Assembly: GCF_009735685.1 (NCBI RefSeq)
Contig: NZ_WHPN01000268.1
Span: forward strand, 1 to 64,000
Source of the DNA: Streptomyces lycii
GTDB lineage: Bacteria; Actinomycetota; Actinomycetes; Streptomycetales; Streptomycetaceae
DNA: 64,000 nucleotides
Reading direction: 5' to 3'
Under the pieces are notes generated by a model that was given only the letters and a program-made list of their open reading frames with translations, ran no database searches and was not told the origin of the DNA. Each line of letters opens with the position of its first letter. Position 1 is the first letter of the stretch. Both the position numbers and the translations under genes were made by a program. This document shows positions 51,342 to 60,171 of this stretch, piece after piece.

Positions 51342-51490
51342 CAGGCATCATCCTTCTGTGTCCGGCGACGTCTGGCCGGGGGAGTGGTGGACTCGAGAAC
51401 CCAGCCGGAGCGCTCGTAATGAGCTACAGCGCGGGGGTCAACTTCGAGAACCCGGCCCTCAAGGCGCGGGTGAGTGAGGCGAATGATCAT
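51341..51490 (-). CDS. 49-residue head-tail cassette protein
   Basis: From ATG 51490: MIIRLTHPRLEGRVLEVDPR, then AHYERSGWVLE and an Arg-rich end. Short proteins with the HPRL…Y..SGW pattern are common in actinophage connector regions. Function unknown. Confidence 0.62.
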   Translation of the reverse strand: MIIRLTHPRLEGRVLEVDPRAVAHYERSGWVLESTTPPARRRRTQKDDA

Positions 51491-51933
51491 GGGATCTCGC
51501 AGAGCAGGGAGAGGGTGAGCCGTGCTGTCGCGCCCTGGTCCGTCTGTGGCTGCTGAAGCGTGCTGGACTGCACCGCGCACTGAGCAGAGTTCAGGCCGAG
51601 CGAAGGATCATCGGCGAGCACCTGGCGAACGGCGGCAGCCATCTGGAATACGCGGTTCCGCACGGTGCGAACATCCGTATCCCCGCTGGAAGCAATCAGC
51701 GTGATGGGGACCGAGATCCGCTCGCTGCGACCGAGACCGAGACTCGACCAATCCTCATCAGCGGTAGCCGCTTCGAAGGCGCCCTCGGCGTCACCGTCAA
51801 ATCCCACCAGGACCCAGTCAGGGGCGCGCGAGTCGGACACCAGCGGGCCGTCAGTGACCGTGACCTCCGACAGCGCGGGAGCTGCGGCCAGGCGCCCGTA
51901 CAAGGCGTCCAGCACGGCGGGTATCTGGGACAT
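51487..51933 (-). CDS. Tail terminator-like protein
   Basis: A 148-residue protein: IPAVLDALYGRLAAAPALSE, APDWVLVGFDGDAEGAFEAA, ISVPITLIASSGDTDVRTVR, ATARLTLSLLCEIP. Size, pattern and position after the connector fit a tail terminator (gpU-like). Confidence 0.68.
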   Translation of the reverse strand: MSQIPAVLDALYGRLAAAPALSEVTVTDGPLVSDSRAPDWVLVGFDGDAEGAFEAATADEDWSSLGLGRSERISVPITLIASSGDTDVRTVRNRVFQMAAAVRQVLADDPSLGLNSAQCAVQSSTLQQPQTDQGATARLTLSLLCEIP

Positions 51934-52709
51934 CAGGCGACTCCGGGCGGCAGGCGGAAGGGCTCCATGAGCTGCAAGGCGCGGTTGGGGATCGCGTAGC
52001 CAAAGCCCTGCACCGGCTCAGTGACGCTGTAATCCGTCGAGCCGGCGACACCTCCGCGGGCGGGGCCTCGCTGTGTGCGCCAGATGTGCTGAAGAATGAT
52101 CAGCGCGGCATCGGTCAGCGCGGAAGGAACGATCTCGCGGCCCGCGGTATACGTGAACGTAGTCGGGCCGTAGTAGTCGCCCGTTACCACACCCGTGTCA
52201 GGGTCGAAAACCGCGTCAACCGGCGTCTCCACGCTGATCACAGGAGTGTGCCGCAGCGCGACCGAGCGAACGCCCAGCGACGACAGGTGCCGGACTTCCG
52301 TGAATGTGCGGCGAGCAACGATCCCGCAGAATCCTTCAACACCGGACGTAACCGTTTCGATCATCCGGCGCAGCTCGGCATCCTCACGGGTGCTCGTGAT
52401 ATTCAGATGCGCCTTGGCATCCGCCAGCGAGACGATCAGCGGTGGAGCAGCCGGGCGAACGTCGAACTGATCCGTGTAAGCGCAGGCGGGATCGGACCAG
52501 ACCCAGCGCACCAGGTGCCGGCCCGGGACTGCGCTCACGAAATCGTGAACGTACTGCCCGGCACTGGCGGGGGTGGCGACAGCCGGTGTCTCGGTTGTCC
52601 CGTCAGGGAGCGTGACAGTCAGCGCGACCGCGGAAGCCGTCGCCGGATTGCCGTCCGGGTCCGTGCACTCAGCGGCCAGCCTGACCGTGTCGCCCAGGTC
52701 GAACGGCAT
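51933..52709 (-). CDS. Ig-like plus head-tail connector (gp6-like) fusion protein
   Basis: A 258-residue protein. Residues 1-90 are a beta domain (VRLAAECTDPDGNPATASAV, GRHLVRWVWSDPACAY), and ~95-258 are the gp6-like connector: VSLADAKAHLNITSTREDAE, VEGFCGIVARRTFTEVRHL, PSALTDAALIILQHIW. Start at ATG 52709. The gene contains an operator-type palindrome at 52,535. Confidence 0.78.
   Translation of the reverse strand: MPFDLGDTVRLAAECTDPDGNPATASAVALTVTLPDGTTETPAVATPASAGQYVHDFVSAVPGRHLVRWVWSDPACAYTDQFDVRPAAPPLIVSLADAKAHLNITSTREDAELRRMIETVTSGVEGFCGIVARRTFTEVRHLSSLGVRSVALRHTPVISVETPVDAVFDPDTGVVTGDYYGPTTFTYTAGREIVPSALTDAALIILQHIWRTQRGPARGGVAGSTDYSVTEPVQGFGYAIPNRALQLMEPFRLPPGVA
52535..52548. promoter_or_regulatory. 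Operator palindrome TCACGAAATCGTGA inside a structural gene
   Basis: Identical in its 14 core bases to the site at 28,495, but inside the connector gene, far from any start codon. Could be an intragenic repressor site of the stoperator kind, or coincidence. Confidence 0.5.
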
Positions 52710-52722
52710 CAGCGCCTCCCGG

Positions 52723-52953
52723 CTACTTGCTGGACGTGCGGCGAGGACGAGCAGCCGGCTTGGACGCGGGCTTGGTCTCGGGATCAGGCTCCGCGGGAAC
52801 GTAGTCAGGGAACCTGCGAGCGACATAGGCCGAGACAGGCTCGAACATGCTCGGGAACCGCTTAACCAGCGGGTGAGCAGCCGGATAAAGGCCACCCTCG
52901 TTGCCACCGACACCCGCGGACCGGAACGACTTGGTACAGCGAACGATCTCCAC
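52723..52953 (-). CDS. Small head protein
   Basis: A 76-residue protein: FRSAGVGGNEGGLYPAAHPL, FEPVSAYVARRFPDYV, then a Pro/Lys/Arg-rich tail. It follows the capsid gene as in many HK97-like head cassettes. Function unknown. Confidence 0.66.
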   Translation of the reverse strand: MEIVRCTKSFRSAGVGGNEGGLYPAAHPLVKRFPSMFEPVSAYVARRFPDYVPAEPDPETKPASKPAARPRRTSSK

Positions 52954-53025
52954 TTGAAACCTCCTAAGAGAGAACGGGGCCCCCAGCGCGGGAGGGGTTA
53001 CGCCAGAGGCCCCGTAAGCGGGTCG

Positions 53026-54525
53026 TTACGCCTTGAGCTGACGGAAGGCGCCGGCGTTGGTCACACCGGCACCGACGCGGTAGTACGTGTACCAGCCGCG
53101 CTGACCGGTTGGACGCTGCGCAGCGCCGAACAGGTGGTTGATGAACTCGACCTGCATACCGACGCGGTCAGCGATCACGTAGTGATGGAAGTCACCGAAG
53201 ACCAGGACCGAGTCACTGCGCTGACCCTCAAGGCCCGTGGTGCCGTCCGTGGTCGTGGTGGTGCCGACCGCCATAGCCTCGGCCTCGTAGGCCGGACGGC
53301 CCAGAAGCTGGGAGGGCATGCCGTTGCCGATCCGCTCCCACATGTCCGAGCCGCCACCCTCGCCGAGTGCGCGAACCTCGTTGTAGGTGGACCGGTTGGC
53401 AAGGAACGACGCGTTCCCCCGGAAGCGGGCAGGCAGGTCACTGTCCAGCGCGTACACGTCCGCAGCAGCAACGGCGTTGGCCGCAGTGCTGTTCACGACC
53501 ACGCCGGCACCCGCAGCGTCAAGGGCGGTGATCAGGCCCTGCGGCTGTCCGGTACCCGTACCGCTGATGAACGCGTTCGCCTCAAGGCTGTCCTTGCCGA
53601 ACGCCAGCAGACGGCCGACCTCGGCAGTCACGTTGGCCGCGTCCTCAAGCGCCTCGATGGAGATCGGGACGAACCCGTGGGCCTTGTGGATGTTGATGCT
53701 CGGCTGCGCAAAGGTCGGGCTGTCGTCCGTCGCCTGAGCAGCTTCAGCGGCCCAGCTCCACGTCACAGCGCCCGCGCTGACGCCATTCCAGACATCGCCG
53801 GACGCGACAACGCTGCGCGCCGCCTGGCGGATCTGGTTGGCAGAGCCATCGCTGGTGATAACGACAGTCGGATCAAGCTGGAAAGGCACCAGGTACCCAC
53901 CAGCGGAGTCCGTCAGCGACAGGGCGCGCTCAAGGGCACGCTGCTCGTCGGGAGAGACCATGTGGCCGCGACCAGACGCCAGCTTGGACCAGGCGCGCAG
54001 GTACTCCGGGCTAGACGTCGCCAGCGCCATACGGGCGATGCTGCCGGACGCGTCGTCGTGCCGCTCGATGATCTTGGTCGCGGCAGAACGGACACCGTCG
54101 CTGGCACCCGTCATCTTCTCGACAGCGGACAGCGCGCGGGCACGGTACTCGGCGCCCAGCTCGTCACGGGACCGGCCGAACTGCCGGATCTCGGAGACGT
54201 CCCACGGGTTGCGGAAACGGCACTCCTCAACAGAGTCCGGGTTGAGAATCGGGTCCGCGTCGTAGGTGTCAGCGGACGGAGCGCCCCGCTCAACGCGCAG
54301 GCTCGACGGCCCGCGGTCGGTAGCCTTGACAGCGCTGCGAACCTTCTCAAGAGCGGACTTGCGCTCAAGCTGCCGGCGGTGCTGGTCGACCTCGGCGAAC
54401 TCGCGAGTCAGCTCGTCAAACGACTGCTCGTCCTCGCCGGTCAGTTCGTCGCGCGACTCAAGGTCTTCGAGCGCAGCGCGGATGTCCTTCAGACGGATGA
54501 CCGCCTGGCCGTGAGTGAGATCCAT
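53026..54525 (-). CDS. HK97-like major capsid protein
   Basis: A 499-residue protein. The N-terminal ~110 residues are a charged coiled-coil scaffold/delta region (DLESRDELTGEDEQSFDELT). The capsid fold follows: ALSLTDSAGGYLVPFQLDPT, WSWAAEAAQATDDSPTFAQP, KAHGFVPISIEALEDAANVT, FISGTGTGQPQGL and VLVFGDFHHYVIADRVGM. The adjacent protease probably removes the N-terminal region during maturation. Confidence 0.93.
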   Translation of the reverse strand: MDLTHGQAVIRLKDIRAALEDLESRDELTGEDEQSFDELTREFAEVDQHRRQLERKSALEKVRSAVKATDRGPSSLRVERGAPSADTYDADPILNPDSVEECRFRNPWDVSEIRQFGRSRDELGAEYRARALSAVEKMTGASDGVRSAATKIIERHDDASGSIARMALATSSPEYLRAWSKLASGRGHMVSPDEQRALERALSLTDSAGGYLVPFQLDPTVVITSDGSANQIRQAARSVVASGDVWNGVSAGAVTWSWAAEAAQATDDSPTFAQPSINIHKAHGFVPISIEALEDAANVTAEVGRLLAFGKDSLEANAFISGTGTGQPQGLITALDAAGAGVVVNSTAANAVAAADVYALDSDLPARFRGNASFLANRSTYNEVRALGEGGGSDMWERIGNGMPSQLLGRPAYEAEAMAVGTTTTTDGTTGLEGQRSDSVLVFGDFHHYVIADRVGMQVEFINHLFGAAQRPTGQRGWYTYYRVGAGVTNAGAFRQLKA

Positions 54526-55433
54526 CAGGATTCCTTGTCTTCGAGAGCGGCGATGGTGTCGCCCATGAGTGCGGTGATTTCGCGGATATGAGCGCGGAGC
54601 TTCTGCGTGCGCTCGTTCGGCGGGTGGCTCACGGCCGGCGCGCCATCGCTGCTGGAATCCGGGTGGTCATCGACCGGCGCGTCATCAGCAGCAGGGGAGG
54701 GAGTCGCATTGCGGAGCAGCAGCGCGGTTGCAACTTCGCGCCGAAGCTCCGGGTCTTCGGGGACCTCGTCCATGGCCGCGCTGTCCTGTGCGAGCGAGCG
54801 GCGAATTTCGCGGACAAGGTCGGGAGTTGTGATCAGGTTGTGCGCCATGCCGGCGGCACGAACGCCAACCTCGGTTTGGTCGTACGCAGGGAAGACAACA
54901 GGCCCCAGCTCGCGCACCTTCAGTTCGATCAGCTCACGGCGCAGCGGTTCGGCGTCAGGGCCGGACATCCACATGCGCTCGTAAGCCTGCTGCGGAGTCA
55001 GCTTCTTGCCGCCCTCGTCGTACCACTGCTCGCGCACGACTTCGAAGCGGAAGGACATTCCGGACACGCTGCGCTCAGCAATCGCGTCGCGAATCGGCTG
55101 GACAAGCCAGTTATCGCTTAGCGTCGCCTCGGTGTAGAGCCCGTGGTCGTCCTCGCGGACATCCTCGATACGGCCGATCGGAATGGAGCCAATCAGCGGG
55201 TGACGGCCGTGGTCGAACTGCATAACCGGAGTGCGCTCGCGAAGGGACTTGCGGAACGCGCCCTTGCGAATGAACTCCGTGAACCGGCCTTCCCAAGAAT
55301 CGATCTCGGTCTCAGCGCCGAACACGGCGGCATAGCCGGTCAGATTGCGGCCGGTACTCTCGTCGTCAGCGGTAGCGGGCTCGAAGTCGACCGAGCGGCA
55401 CAGATCCCGCGCTATGTAGTGGGAATCACCCAT
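54525..55433 (-). CDS. HK97-type prohead protease
   Basis: A 302-residue protein. Protease domain (residues ~1-190) shows LTGYAAVFGAETEIDSW, RKGAFRKSL, the catalytic His in MQFDHGRHPLIGSI, and the catalytic Ser in ERSVSGMSFRFEVV. The last ~100 residues are acidic with a helical end (LRREVATALLLRNATP), possibly scaffold-like. Start ATG 55433 overlaps the portal gene by 8 bases. Confidence 0.9.
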   Translation of the reverse strand: MGDSHYIARDLCRSVDFEPATADDESTGRNLTGYAAVFGAETEIDSWEGRFTEFIRKGAFRKSLRERTPVMQFDHGRHPLIGSIPIGRIEDVREDDHGLYTEATLSDNWLVQPIRDAIAERSVSGMSFRFEVVREQWYDEGGKKLTPQQAYERMWMSGPDAEPLRRELIELKVRELGPVVFPAYDQTEVGVRAAGMAHNLITTPDLVREIRRSLAQDSAAMDEVPEDPELRREVATALLLRNATPSPAADDAPVDDHPDSSSDGAPAVSHPPNERTQKLRAHIREITALMGDTIAALEDKES

Positions 55434-56763
55434 CGGGGGAATCCTCCGGTTCGGTGGAAGGCTGAAGCTTGTCCGGCGGCAAAAGCTGCACGGAGAAGAG
55501 CCCGGAATGCTGAAGCAAGGACAGATCGTCCGACTCGATGGCCAGAACCACGGAATCCGCGGTGAAACCAGCGTCCGTGAGCTGCCGGATAGCGCTCGCG
55601 CGGTTCTGAAGGATCTCGCTCGCCTCGCGCTGGTCTTCGCGGAGGAATGGAACGTTCCGCGAGTCGTACCAGAGACGTACGCCGCTGGGCTGCGCCACGG
55701 ACGGCCTGACCAGGGTTTCCAGCGTGCCTGCGGCGTTCTGCCACAGCGGGTGAATAGTGCCGTCAGCGAATCGCCTGCGGGCTTGTCCGTAGTTGCTGTA
55801 CGTCGCGGCCTTGAGCCCTTCGGACAGACCCACGATGATCGGCGGGACACCAGCGGCAGCAGCGATGCGGGTTTCGCCGGCTCCCTGCACCTCGCTGAAG
55901 TCCAGACCCTTGAAATCGGACCCGACAACCGTGACGTCAGCACCGCCGCCGATATACAGCGTTTTGCCGGCGTTCTCGGTACCCTTGTGCGAAGAGTCCA
56001 TGCGAGAGACAAACTTTTCGAATGCCTCCGGCGAGACCTCGCGCGCCAGGCTGACGACCATGTTGGGTGTCGCCGCGTTTTCGAGGTAGCGCCGCTTGTG
56101 GCCCGACATCAGGTTGTCGTTCTGCGTCTCGCGAATGGTCGGCGTGAGCCACGACATACCGCGGAACGTGGCCAGCGGGTCGGGCTTGGGCGCGAAATGC
56201 GCGACCTCATGAGCCAGCAGCGGGACGGGGTCGATTCCGCCTCCGCGACCGCCCTCGCTGTAGATGTAGCCGGCCAGCTTGTAGCCGACGATGCCGCCAT
56301 TCACGAAGCGCGGCTCCACGACGATGTCAACCCAGTCCGGGCGAAGCCGGATCAGCTCACCGTCGCTGAGCGTCCAGTACGAGTTGCCGCACAGGTCCGC
56401 GTCCTGAATCATCCGGGCGAGCAGATCCTGAGTGGTTCCGCCAGGCCACGGGCGTTCCAGAACAGCGAGATCGGGAGTCCCGAACATCGTGCTCGGTGAG
56501 CCGTTGTTCAGCCGCTGCCATTGGAAGCGCGTTGCGCTGAATACGGACTGACGGACCGACATGCACGCGTCGACCACGCCGTTGGTCCGCGCGAGATTCG
56601 CGAATCCCACGAAATCAGCGGGAGCGCGCTCTACCTTCTCGCCGGGCATCGTCGTCTGAACCGACTCGGGAAAGGTGTAGGTGTTGCCGTTGAACTGCAT
56701 GGCGAAGTCGTTAACGCTCGTTATCGCGCGTTCGCCGCGAATTTGACGCCAGAGATTAGCCAC
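55426..56763 (-). CDS. Portal protein
   Basis: A 445-residue HK97-family portal: VVDACMSVRQSVFSATRFQW, LLARMIQDADLCGNSYWTLS, WLTPTIRETQNDNLMSGHKR, NAATPNMVVSLAREVSPEAF, SEVQGAGETRIAAAAGVPPI and IVGLSEG. It forms the dodecameric DNA gate of the capsid. Lies between terminase and protease in standard order. Confidence 0.93.
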   Translation of the reverse strand: MANLWRQIRGERAITSVNDFAMQFNGNTYTFPESVQTTMPGEKVERAPADFVGFANLARTNGVVDACMSVRQSVFSATRFQWQRLNNGSPSTMFGTPDLAVLERPWPGGTTQDLLARMIQDADLCGNSYWTLSDGELIRLRPDWVDIVVEPRFVNGGIVGYKLAGYIYSEGGRGGGIDPVPLLAHEVAHFAPKPDPLATFRGMSWLTPTIRETQNDNLMSGHKRRYLENAATPNMVVSLAREVSPEAFEKFVSRMDSSHKGTENAGKTLYIGGGADVTVVGSDFKGLDFSEVQGAGETRIAAAAGVPPIIVGLSEGLKAATYSNYGQARRRFADGTIHPLWQNAAGTLETLVRPSVAQPSGVRLWYDSRNVPFLREDQREASEILQNRASAIRQLTDAGFTADSVVLAIESDDLSLLQHSGLFSVQLLPPDKLQPSTEPEDSPDG

Positions 56764-56911
56764 CGGCGTTCACCACGAACAGCGAGAAGAGCGTCAGCAG
56801 GATACCGCCGGCCATGAGCGCGACAGCAGGGCCAAAGGCCAGCACAAGACCGAGAGAGAAGAGAACTCCTCCGGCCGCAGTGCCCGCCTTGTTCAGCGGA
56901 ATACGATCCAC
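56756..56911 (-). CDS. 51-residue membrane protein between terminase and portal
   Basis: Starts at GTG 56911 with GGAGGA upstream. Nearly all hydrophobic (GGVLFSLGLVLAFGPAVALM, GGILLTLFSLFVV): two membrane helices. Overlaps both neighbours. Function unknown. Confidence 0.58.
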   Translation of the reverse strand: MDRIPLNKAGTAAGGVLFSLGLVLAFGPAVALMAGGILLTLFSLFVVNAGG

Positions 56912-58344
56912 GGTTCCGGTTCCTCCGTCTCTACATAGGTCTGAGAGCCCCACAGGGCGAGCGTCACGGCGACAAGCGGGGAAATGTCAGTGCCAGTGCC
57001 GCGACGGGCCCAGGCCCAGGCATCGCCCAGCGGACGGCGGTCGGCAGCGGCAAGAGCCGTGCGCAGCGGAGCCTGATTGCGATGGGCTATCGACTGGTCT
57101 GCTACCGCGTCAAAGAACATGCCGCACGCCTGCGCGATGTCCCGGACCCGCGGCGTGATGACGTTCAGTCCCGCCTTCTCGAATTCGGGAACGAGGCTGC
57201 CAGCCGGTGAGCCTGCGTCGATGACGAAACCGATCGGCTTCCAGCGCTCTTGCAGCTCAAGTGCACGCTTCAGCACCCACGACGTGCCCGTGCGATGGTC
57301 GATGACCTCGACAGCGCGGCGATCACCAAACGGTCCGGCAACTCCGATGGCTGCGTGTGTGCGCTCCGGGGTGACCTCGATAGCGAACGTCAGCGGCGCA
57401 GCAGGTGCAGCCGTGTCATCCGTGATCGCGTTCCACGCCGCCTCGCTGATCACCGGCCAGGCGGCGGCAGCGTCAGACGGGTAGTTGCCTACGCCGAGCC
57501 GTTCCGTAGCGAAGATCTCGTCCGACATGGACAGGCGCTCGCGTCCGATGTGCTCAGCGCTGATGCGGATGCCGAGCGAGGGGTTGGCTTTCGCCCATGA
57601 GGCTTCGTCGTCCGGTGAGTCATGCTCAGCGCAGTCCGGAGGGCACTCGTCGCGGCACGTGTCCGCTGACCACTCCATATAGGCGAGCGCCGCGTCACCA
57701 CCAGCGAGAGCGCGAGCGCGGAGCCGGCCGAGCTGCTTGGACGGCGCACCGATGCCGGCGGAACCGAGGTACCAGAGCTGCGGGTTCGGGCGAGCGGACA
57801 TCGTCGGCATCAGCGCGCCCATGGCGTCATCGCCGAGGATCATGGCCTCATCGAGGATGTTGCAGTCACCCGTGAAGCCACGACCGGAGCCACCGGAGCG
57901 CGCGAGGAACCGCAGCCGCTGACCGGTGAGGAGTTCTATCGCCTCTTCGCCGGTCGTACGGCGGACGCGGTGAACCCGCTTGCGCAGCATGTCGCAGTTG
58001 GAGATCAGCGACTCGACACGGCGGAATGCCTCGATCGACGTCTTGAACTCGTGAGCCGAGTGCAAGATCAACTGTTCGTTCAGCAGGAAGAGACCCGCGA
58101 GCTGTCGGGCCTCGATGATGGCGCCCTTACCGTTCTGCCGGGGCACGTTCACGCAGACCTCGAAGGCGGACCACTTGCCGTCAGCGCGCTCGCCCAGACC
58201 TTGCGTGAGCACGAGTTGCTGCCAGGGGTCGAGGATCAGGCCGGCCTCTGCGGCAAGCTCAATCGCTTCCTGCCCGGTGGTCGACGCGTACTCGGGAGCC
58301 GTGAAGATCCGCGGACGCTGAGCACCGTTAGGCAGACTGGTCAC
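56893..58344 (-). CDS. Terminase large subunit
   Basis: A 483-residue packaging ATPase-nuclease. Walker A VNVPRQNGKGAIIEARQ near 66-82; Walker B GDCNILDEAMILG near 160; nuclease region with FAIEVTPERTHAAIGVAG (metal Asp replaced by Glu-type residue), IGFVIDAGSPAGSLVPEFEK and DISPLVAVTLALWG at the end. It cuts and pumps phage DNA into proheads. Confidence 0.93.
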   Translation of the reverse strand: MTSLPNGAQRPRIFTAPEYASTTGQEAIELAAEAGLILDPWQQLVLTQGLGERADGKWSAFEVCVNVPRQNGKGAIIEARQLAGLFLLNEQLILHSAHEFKTSIEAFRRVESLISNCDMLRKRVHRVRRTTGEEAIELLTGQRLRFLARSGGSGRGFTGDCNILDEAMILGDDAMGALMPTMSARPNPQLWYLGSAGIGAPSKQLGRLRARALAGGDAALAYMEWSADTCRDECPPDCAEHDSPDDEASWAKANPSLGIRISAEHIGRERLSMSDEIFATERLGVGNYPSDAAAAWPVISEAAWNAITDDTAAPAAPLTFAIEVTPERTHAAIGVAGPFGDRRAVEVIDHRTGTSWVLKRALELQERWKPIGFVIDAGSPAGSLVPEFEKAGLNVITPRVRDIAQACGMFFDAVADQSIAHRNQAPLRTALAAADRRPLGDAWAWARRGTGTDISPLVAVTLALWGSQTYVETEEPEPWIVFR

Positions 58345-58600
58345 GCTTGCGCCTTTCGGCTCGCCGCTGGTTCAGCTCGTCAAGCCGGTCGTTGTGAGCG
58401 CGGACCGGAGCGACAGCGCGCAGCGTCTCCATGATCATGCGCAGCTCGCGGGCAGCGTTGGACAGCGCGGTCGCGTTGCCGGTGCTGTCGATGGCGCGGG
58501 CGAGGGCAAGGGCAGAGGCGCACTGGCCGGGGGACACCGACTCGACAGCGAGCAGGTCCAGTTCAGCGGCAGTGGCGTCGTACACGCTCAGCGGCTCCAT
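58328..58600 (-). CDS. Probable terminase small subunit
   Basis: A 90-residue helical protein starting at ATG 58600 with GGGAGGGAA upstream: LSVYDATAAELDLLAVESVS, CASALALARAID, AARELRMIMETLRAVAPV, ending in ELNQRRAERRKRDQSA. It overlaps the terminase large gene by 17 bases, and its position and size fit the DNA-recognition subunit. No clear HTH is visible, so the call is mostly contextual. Confidence 0.62.
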   Translation of the reverse strand: MEPLSVYDATAAELDLLAVESVSPGQCASALALARAIDSTGNATALSNAARELRMIMETLRAVAPVRAHNDRLDELNQRRAERRKRDQSA

Positions 58601-59244
58601 GGGGTTCCCTCCCTCGGGCACCGAGTGGTAGCGTGGTCGGTCAACGGGCTTCGCGCGTCACGCAGAGTGAGACAGCGGAGAGTGAGCGGCGGCCGGCGTC
58701 GGGAGTGATCACCGAGCGGCGCGCACGCAGAGTGACGGAGAGGGGGTGACGGTCAGTGACAGCCGCTAATGACGCCGAACGAAGTTCGGGGTGGATAGCT
58801 GCATATCGAGTGCATAAGGATCTTGGAAGGATATGCAAGATCACGAATGGATATGCAGTCACAGAGCGTGATGATTACGCTGAGTTCAAGATCGTCACGC
58901 TGAGTATCCGTCACGCGCAAACGAGGGACAAAAGAGCGAAGCGGGTGGCGACCTGCGACGATGCGCGATCGGGCCCCCTCCCCCCGCCTGCCGGCCGGAT
59001 GTCAAGGGGTTGGGCCATGATCCTTTGAGTTGATCATGGATTGAGCGATGCATGACCATGCAGTACGTCTATGCAGTGGTGTGTATGGCTATGCAGTGCA
59101 GCATGCAGGCACGTGACCAGACCAGCAGGCACAGGCAGTGACCTACCGTGCTGGCCGGCAGGGGCAGTCACCTACCGTGAGGGGCGCTAGCCCACTACCC
59201 TCCGCGCCCATGTGCCGGCTACCCAGCGTGGCGGACACAGGCTG
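58601..59244. other. Repeat-rich non-coding region beside terminase (cos/pac candidate)
   Basis: About 640 bases without a convincing gene. It contains ATGCAG five times (58853, 59058, 59071, 59091, 59103), an 8-bp inverted repeat CCATGATC/GATCATGG at 59015-59039, CACGCAGAGTGA twice (near 58,658 and 58,722), and GACCTACCGTG/CACCTACCGTG at about 59,140 and 59,170. Iterated sites next to terminase are typical of terminase recognition regions. A plus-strand frame (58,756-59,028) is present but looks like chance. Confidence 0.5.
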
Positions 59245-59694
59245 TCACCAGTCGCGCGACGGGGCACCTGATACCGGCGTGGTACCACTGGCTCGCTGCT
59301 GCCGGTACCACCGGGTCACCACGCCGTCCATGCCGGGACCACGCAGCGCACGCACGCGTTGGCGCACGACAGCTTCGCCAGGGTCCACCGTGACCAGCTT
59401 GGCGCCGTGATGCCGGTACCGAGCCAGGTGCTTCGCGGCCGGCATGGAGTGGATCAGGTAGACGTCCGTCCCCCGCATTCGAGGCAGCCGGTCCAGCGCC
59501 TTGTTGATCGCGGCACTGCGCGCGCTGTACGCCACCTCGCGGACCTCGCGGCCGTAGCCGTGGTCATCGGTGCCCGGTCCGCTCAGCGCAACAGCGAGAG
59601 CGTCAAGGTCGATGACGATGTCCTCGGGCTTGGCGTGCGCGCGTACCCATGTCGTCTTGCCGCTGGCCGGCGGGCCCATCACGACGTAGAGCAA
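59245..59694 (-). CDS. P-loop nucleotide/polynucleotide kinase-like protein
   Basis: A 149-residue AAA-type/zeta-like kinase: MLYVVMGPPASGKTTWVRAH (Walker A), IVIDLDALAVALSG, and an Arg-rich lid RQRVRALRGPGMDGVV. Found in many Streptomyces phages near HNH and terminase genes; substrate unknown. Confidence 0.8.
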   Translation of the reverse strand: MLYVVMGPPASGKTTWVRAHAKPEDIVIDLDALAVALSGPGTDDHGYGREVREVAYSARSAAINKALDRLPRMRGTDVYLIHSMPAAKHLARYRHHGAKLVTVDPGEAVVRQRVRALRGPGMDGVVTRWYRQQRASGTTPVSGAPSRDW

Positions 59695-59876
59695 GGCACC
59701 GCAGCCATGTCGATGTCTTCAGCGAACAGGACCACTTGGGTGTCCGGGAGCAGATCGCGAAGAAGCCCGCCAAGCAGACTCACCTGCTCCGCATCCACAT
59801 CCCCGACGTTGCCGAACACCAGGACGTCACCGGGCTTAACGAGCACCACGCGGGTACCTGAATCCGACACGCTCAC
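59679..59876 (-). CDS. Hypothetical 65-residue protein
   Basis: From GTG 59876, whose GTGA overlaps the HNH gene stop: TRVVLVKPGDVLVFGNVGDV, then [20 protein letters not shown]. This short protein is a frequent actinophage head-region companion. Function unknown. Confidence 0.65.
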   Translation of the reverse strand: MSVSDSGTRVVLVKPGDVLVFGNVGDVDAEQVSLLGGLLRDLLPDTQVVLFAEDIDMAAVPCSTS

Positions 59877-60163
59877 CAGTCCCTTGACTTGTTCGGCACC
59901 AACTGCGCCGGCCGGTTGCCCTTGCTGCGGTTGCACCGCATGTGCGCTGTCCGGGCGTTCAGCGGGTCGAGCAGGCTGCCGCCTTTGGACAGAGGGACGA
60001 CGTGGTCCAGCGAGAAGGCCCAGGGATGGGAGCGAGCGGCTACACCCTTGACGCTGTAGTCCACGGGGCGACCGCACAGCCAGCAGGGGAGACCAAGTGC
60101 CCGTTGCTGATCGCGCAGTTGCCGATAGGCGTAGGTGTTGCGGCCTTCGCGTGGGCTGGCCAT
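59873..60163 (-). CDS. HNH endonuclease (terminase-proximal copy 2)
   Basis: A 96-residue HNH protein: CWLCGRPVDY, FSLDHVVPLSKGGSLLDPLN, TAHMRCNRSKGN. HNH nucleases next to terminase assist DNA cutting at cos in HK97-like phages. ATG 60163 follows AGGAGA. Confidence 0.88.
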   Translation of the reverse strand: MASPREGRNTYAYRQLRDQQRALGLPCWLCGRPVDYSVKGVAARSHPWAFSLDHVVPLSKGGSLLDPLNARTAHMRCNRSKGNRPAQLVPNKSRDW

Positions 60164-60171
60164 GGGGTCTC

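Noticed and set aside
52573-54591. 672-residue plus-strand frame over the capsid gene
   Set aside because: Antisense to the HK97 capsid gene, no ribosome site, shadow composition.
58756-59028. 90-residue plus-strand frame in the terminase-side gap
   Set aside because: No conserved pattern, lies across repeated words; the region is better read as non-coding.
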